A stretch of 64,000 nucleotides of DNA from assembly GCA_016235165.1 (NCBI GenBank), contig JACRLX010000008.1, forward strand, positions 1-64,000, written 5' to 3'. Source of the stretch: Rhodocyclales bacterium (GTDB lineage Bacteria > Pseudomonadota > Gammaproteobacteria > Burkholderiales > Rhodocyclaceae). Below the pieces are notes generated by a model. The model was given only the letters and a program-made list of their open reading frames with translations, made no database searches and was not told the DNA's origin. Below, in pieces: positions 61,904 to 64,000 of this stretch (its first letter is position 1; each line of letters begins with the position of its first letter). The position numbers were made by a program, and so were the translations under genes.

Positions 61904-62865
61904 CGTGTGGGTGCCGCGGCCCGGGTCGGCAGATGGTCCGGGCCGTCGACGATGCGCCGGAAGTATGACACGTGTGCCGGTGATCCCGGCGGCCAGTTGG
62001 CGAGGAAGGCTTGTTCCCAGGCGGCATGGTCATAGTCGAGCGCCAGTGCCTCGATGTGCAGCGAGCCGAGGCGGCAGCCATAGAGGGCAGGAGTCGGCGC
62101 CGGCGATACGGCGATGCGTGTGACGACGCCGCACCGTCGGCCGGCGAAATTGGGCATGCCGGCGGCGCCATTGTTGATCACGATGCCGGCGCCGTCGATT
62201 GCCCGCAGCGCGGGCAGGCAGGTGTGGGAACTGGCGAAGACCTCGACCCGTGCGTCGCGAAATACCCTGTCCAGCCACGGCAGGCTGGCCGGTGCGTCGA
62301 GGGCCTCGACATCGAAGCCCCAGCCGGCCAGCGACTCCGCATCGCCATGGACCACCCCGATCGCCAGGTCGCCAACACGGTAGCGGCGCAGCGACGGCAA
62401 TTCACCCAGTTGCCGCAGCAGCTCGGGATGCGCCAGCGCGGTCTGCTTCAGCCGGGCGTGGATCCGGTTCGAGCGCTCCACGATGCCGGCATCGACATTC
62501 TCGGGATAGGCGCAGCCGCAGCCGGCGTCGTCGTCGGCGACGAGCAGTTCGGCCTCGACATTGCCCAGGCAGGCGTCGTGGGCGAGTACCGCGCGGTTGA
62601 TCGCGGCAAAGCCGGCATCATCGACATTGAACCAGTTGAAGTCGCCGTTGAAACACAGCGTCGGGGCTGCTGCCTCCCTTGCCACAAGTTGCTGCAAGGC
62701 ATGCAGCGCCGGCAGGTTGCCGTAGAGCCCGCCCACGACATAAAGCGTGTCGGACGTCTGTTCGGGGGCCGCAGCCAGTGCGTTGGCACCATGGCGATAG
62801 CGCAAGGGGCAACTGCGTCCGGGCACTGACCCGGTGGCCTCCGGGTTGGGGCGGGTGGGCGACAT
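61900..62865 (-). CDS. Metallophosphoesterase-fold protein with degenerate metal sites
   Basis: 321 residues from ATG 62865 (a longer frame would start at TTG 62892). The calcineurin fold is visible in order: TLYVVGGLYGNLPALHAL where GDxHGN is expected, FNGDFNWF, LGNVEAELL for GNHD/E, VVHGDAESL, ASSHTCLPAL and INNGAAGMPNFAG. The first Asp and His are lost, so metal binding is incomplete. First gene of the cassette leading to egtD. Copy 14 of the dispersed repeat encodes AVSPAPTPAL. Confidence 0.7.
   Translation of the reverse strand: MSPTRPNPEATGSVPGRSCPLRYRHGANALAAAPEQTSDTLYVVGGLYGNLPALHALQQLVAREAAAPTLCFNGDFNWFNVDDAGFAAINRAVLAHDACLGNVEAELLVADDDAGCGCAYPENVDAGIVERSNRIHARLKQTALAHPELLRQLGELPSLRRYRVGDLAIGVVHGDAESLAGWGFDVEALDAPASLPWLDRVFRDARVEVFASSHTCLPALRAIDGAGIVINNGAAGMPNFAGRRCGVVTRIAVSPAPTPALYGCRLGSLHIEALALDYDHAAWEQAFLANWPPGSPAHVSYFRRIVDGPDHLPTRAAAPTR
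62092..62116 (+). repeat. Dispersed 26-bp repeat, copy 14
   Basis: AGTCGGCGCCGG, CGAT, ACGGCGATG. Inside the metallophosphoesterase-like gene. Confidence 0.75.
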
Positions 62866-62905
62866 CGGGCTTGGTCGGGGCAGCCGTGCCAAACCTTACG
62901 GGCCA

Positions 62906-62931
62906 AAAGTCGGCGCTGGCGGTACGGCGAT
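62906..62931 (+). repeat. Dispersed 26-bp repeat, copy 15 (intergenic)
   Basis: AAAGTCGGCGCTGG, CGGT, ACGGCGAT: perfect copy, in the 83 bases between two minus-strand genes. Confidence 0.88.
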
Positions 62932-62948
62932 TCCGGGCGCGGTCTCGC

Positions 62949-63629
62949 TCAGTACTTCTTTCCGGTGCCGTAGAACGGTGTTACCCGGCCGACCAGGCCT
63001 TCGAGCAGGGTGAGTTCTTCATCGGTATGGTTGATGACTTCCGCCGGCACCATCATTTTCGCCATGGCCATGTCGTTGTGCACATACATCGGCCGGTCGT
63101 GATGGGTGGTGGTGTAGCTTTCGGCCTCCTGCGGCGCTGCCTTCGGAGTGAGATCGACGCTGCCATAACAGAGGCAGAAATAGGTGCGTGCCTTGGCGCC
63201 CGTGCCTTCGTCCTCGATGTAGCAACCGGTACCGCGAATGCCGATGGTTGCGGTGGAGGTCTGGATGCTTCTGCCGGAATTCTTGCCGAACACCGAAAGA
63301 ATCTTGCCCGACACCACGCGCATCAGGTTTTGCAGGGCATCGGCGCCGAAACTGACGGTGGTCAGCTCGCGTTGCATGTAGGCATCCTGGCCGATGACAT
63401 AGATCGCTTCGCTGTTGCGGCCGGTGACGATGGTATCGCCGGGCTTGATCAACTGGCCTTCGCTGGCGACGCGATGATTGACCAGGACTTCGCCGCGTAT
63501 TTTCTGCAGGCCGGTCTTGAGCGGCACCTCGCCCTTGGCCAAGGCGTCGCGGATCAGGCCGGAAATGCCGGCGGGGCCGAGCAGGCCGGCGGCGGCGAGG
63601 GCTTTCAGGGTGCGGCGGCGATTTTCCAT
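62949..63629 (-). CDS. FecR-like exported protein
   Basis: 226 residues with a twin-arginine-like start (MENRRRTLKALAAAGLLGP) suggesting Tat or Sec export. The FecR-type beta region is visible in GEVLVNHRVASEGQLIKPGDTIVTGRNSEAIYVIG and STATIGIRGTGCYIED. FecR-domain proteins sense or scaffold at the membrane. GGAGGCACC precedes the ATG. It follows the VWA-domain gene by 14 bases, so both are co-transcribed. Confidence 0.85.
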   Translation of the reverse strand: MENRRRTLKALAAAGLLGPAGISGLIRDALAKGEVPLKTGLQKIRGEVLVNHRVASEGQLIKPGDTIVTGRNSEAIYVIGQDAYMQRELTTVSFGADALQNLMRVVSGKILSVFGKNSGRSIQTSTATIGIRGTGCYIEDEGTGAKARTYFCLCYGSVDLTPKAAPQEAESYTTTHHDRPMYVHNDMAMAKMMVPAEVINHTDEELTLLEGLVGRVTPFYGTGKKY

Positions 63630-63643
63630 GGTGCCTCCTCCGG

Positions 63644-64000
63644 CTACTTGTTCAGTTCGCGCATGGCGCGTTCGAGCCCCGCCAGCGTCAGCGGGAACAT
63701 GCGGTTGGCAAAGATGGTGCGGATCACTTCGATGGAATGGCGATAGTCCCACAGGCGCTCGGGTTCGGGGTTGAGCCAGACCGCGCGCGGCCAGGTGTCG
63801 AGCATGCGCTGCAACCAGACTGCGCCGGCTTCCTCGTTGGCGTACTCGACCGAGCCGCCGGGTTGCAGGATCTCGTAGGGGCTCATGGTGGCATCGCCGA
63901 CGATGACCACCTTGTAGTCCTCGCCGTACTTGTGCATCACGTCCCACAGCGGAAAGCGCTCGGCATGGCGGCGGCGGTTGTCCTTCCAGACGTGGTCGTA
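63644..64000 (-). CDS. VWA-domain (CoxE-like) protein, C-terminal part
   Basis: The 3' end, about 118 codons, of a VWA-domain protein; the 5' part lies beyond the right edge. VVIVGDATMSPYEILQPGGSVEYANEEAGAVWLQRMLDTWPRAVWLNPEPERLWDYRHSIEVI is the typical C-terminal half of a VWA/CoxE-like domain, with the third metal-site Asp in VGDATMS. It ends RAMRELNK with TAG. Confidence 0.85.
   Translation of the reverse strand, partial: YDHVWKDNRRRHAERFPLWDVMHKYGEDYKVVIVGDATMSPYEILQPGGSVEYANEEAGAVWLQRMLDTWPRAVWLNPEPERLWDYRHSIEVIRTIFANRMFPLTLAGLERAMRELNK

Overview
The window (GC-rich, dense short-spaced operons, many 4-base ATGA/GTGA overlaps) looks like the chromosome of a sulfur-oxidising betaproteobacterium of the Rhodocyclales/Sterolibacteriaceae/Sulfuricellales type. 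The taxonomic guess rests on gene content (aprA, qmoAB with hdrCB, soeABC, tusA-dsrE2) and on the betaproteobacterial look of the housekeeping proteins. It is inference, not a database result.

Layout. 1-17 kb is a cytoplasmic sulfur-oxidation island: the 3' part of aprA, a YkgJ-type Cys-cluster protein, and convergent to them qmoA-qmoB-hdrC-hdrB. Then come soeA (interrupted by a deletion with frameshift), soeB, soeC, tusA, dsrE2, a FadL-type porin and an exported protein of unknown function. 17-24 kb is housekeeping: valS, pcnB, folK, panB, panC and a headless panD. 24-28 kb is a signalling trio: a receiver, a degenerate histidine kinase fused to a DnaQ-type exonuclease, and a CBS-DUF294 nucleotidyltransferase. 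28-33 kb holds a LolCDE-like ABC exporter with a CrtC/AttH-type lipocalin-like protein and a duplicated Cys-rich small protein. 33-44 kb mixes a GspE/PilB ATPase, a LuxR regulator, DEP, DUF3047 and DUF547 proteins, a VTT-flavoprotein fusion and a GGDEF-EAL protein. 44-50 kb is a metal-defence block: a bufferin operon (bufA-bufB-bufC-doxX) beside a divergent mer operon, flanked by gene-poor stretches with possible gene remnants. 50-53 kb carries an orphan BrnA-like antitoxin and a PhnCDE-type ABC importer. 53.8-59.2 kb is a selenoneine locus: a flavoprotein-SelD fusion, a SenB-type selenosugar synthase, a SenA/EgtB-type enzyme and EgtD. 59.2-62.9 kb is a four-gene cassette (YHS lipoprotein, ATP-grasp ligase, VTT membrane protein, degenerate metallophosphoesterase) chained by 4-base overlaps to egtD. 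The window ends with a FecR-like and a VWA-domain protein.

How the genes fit together. TusA and DsrE2 carry sulfane sulfur. Sulfite would be oxidised by the Apr-Qmo/Hdr route through APS or directly by SoeABC, but soeA as written cannot make a complete enzyme. Hercynine from EgtD and a selenosugar made by SelD plus SenB would be joined by SenA to give selenoneine. The ATP-grasp cassette coupled to egtD suggests a further, apparently undescribed modification or conjugation step.

The most unusual non-genic signal is a 26-bp dispersed repeat: AAAGTCGGCGCYGG, four variable bases, then ACGGCGAT. I count 15 copies in both orientations. They lie inside many unrelated genes and between genes, and two inverted copies form a perfect terminator hairpin at 2362-2415. 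The placement resembles DNA-uptake sequences of naturally competent bacteria. I saw no rRNA, tRNA, CRISPR array or complete insertion sequence.
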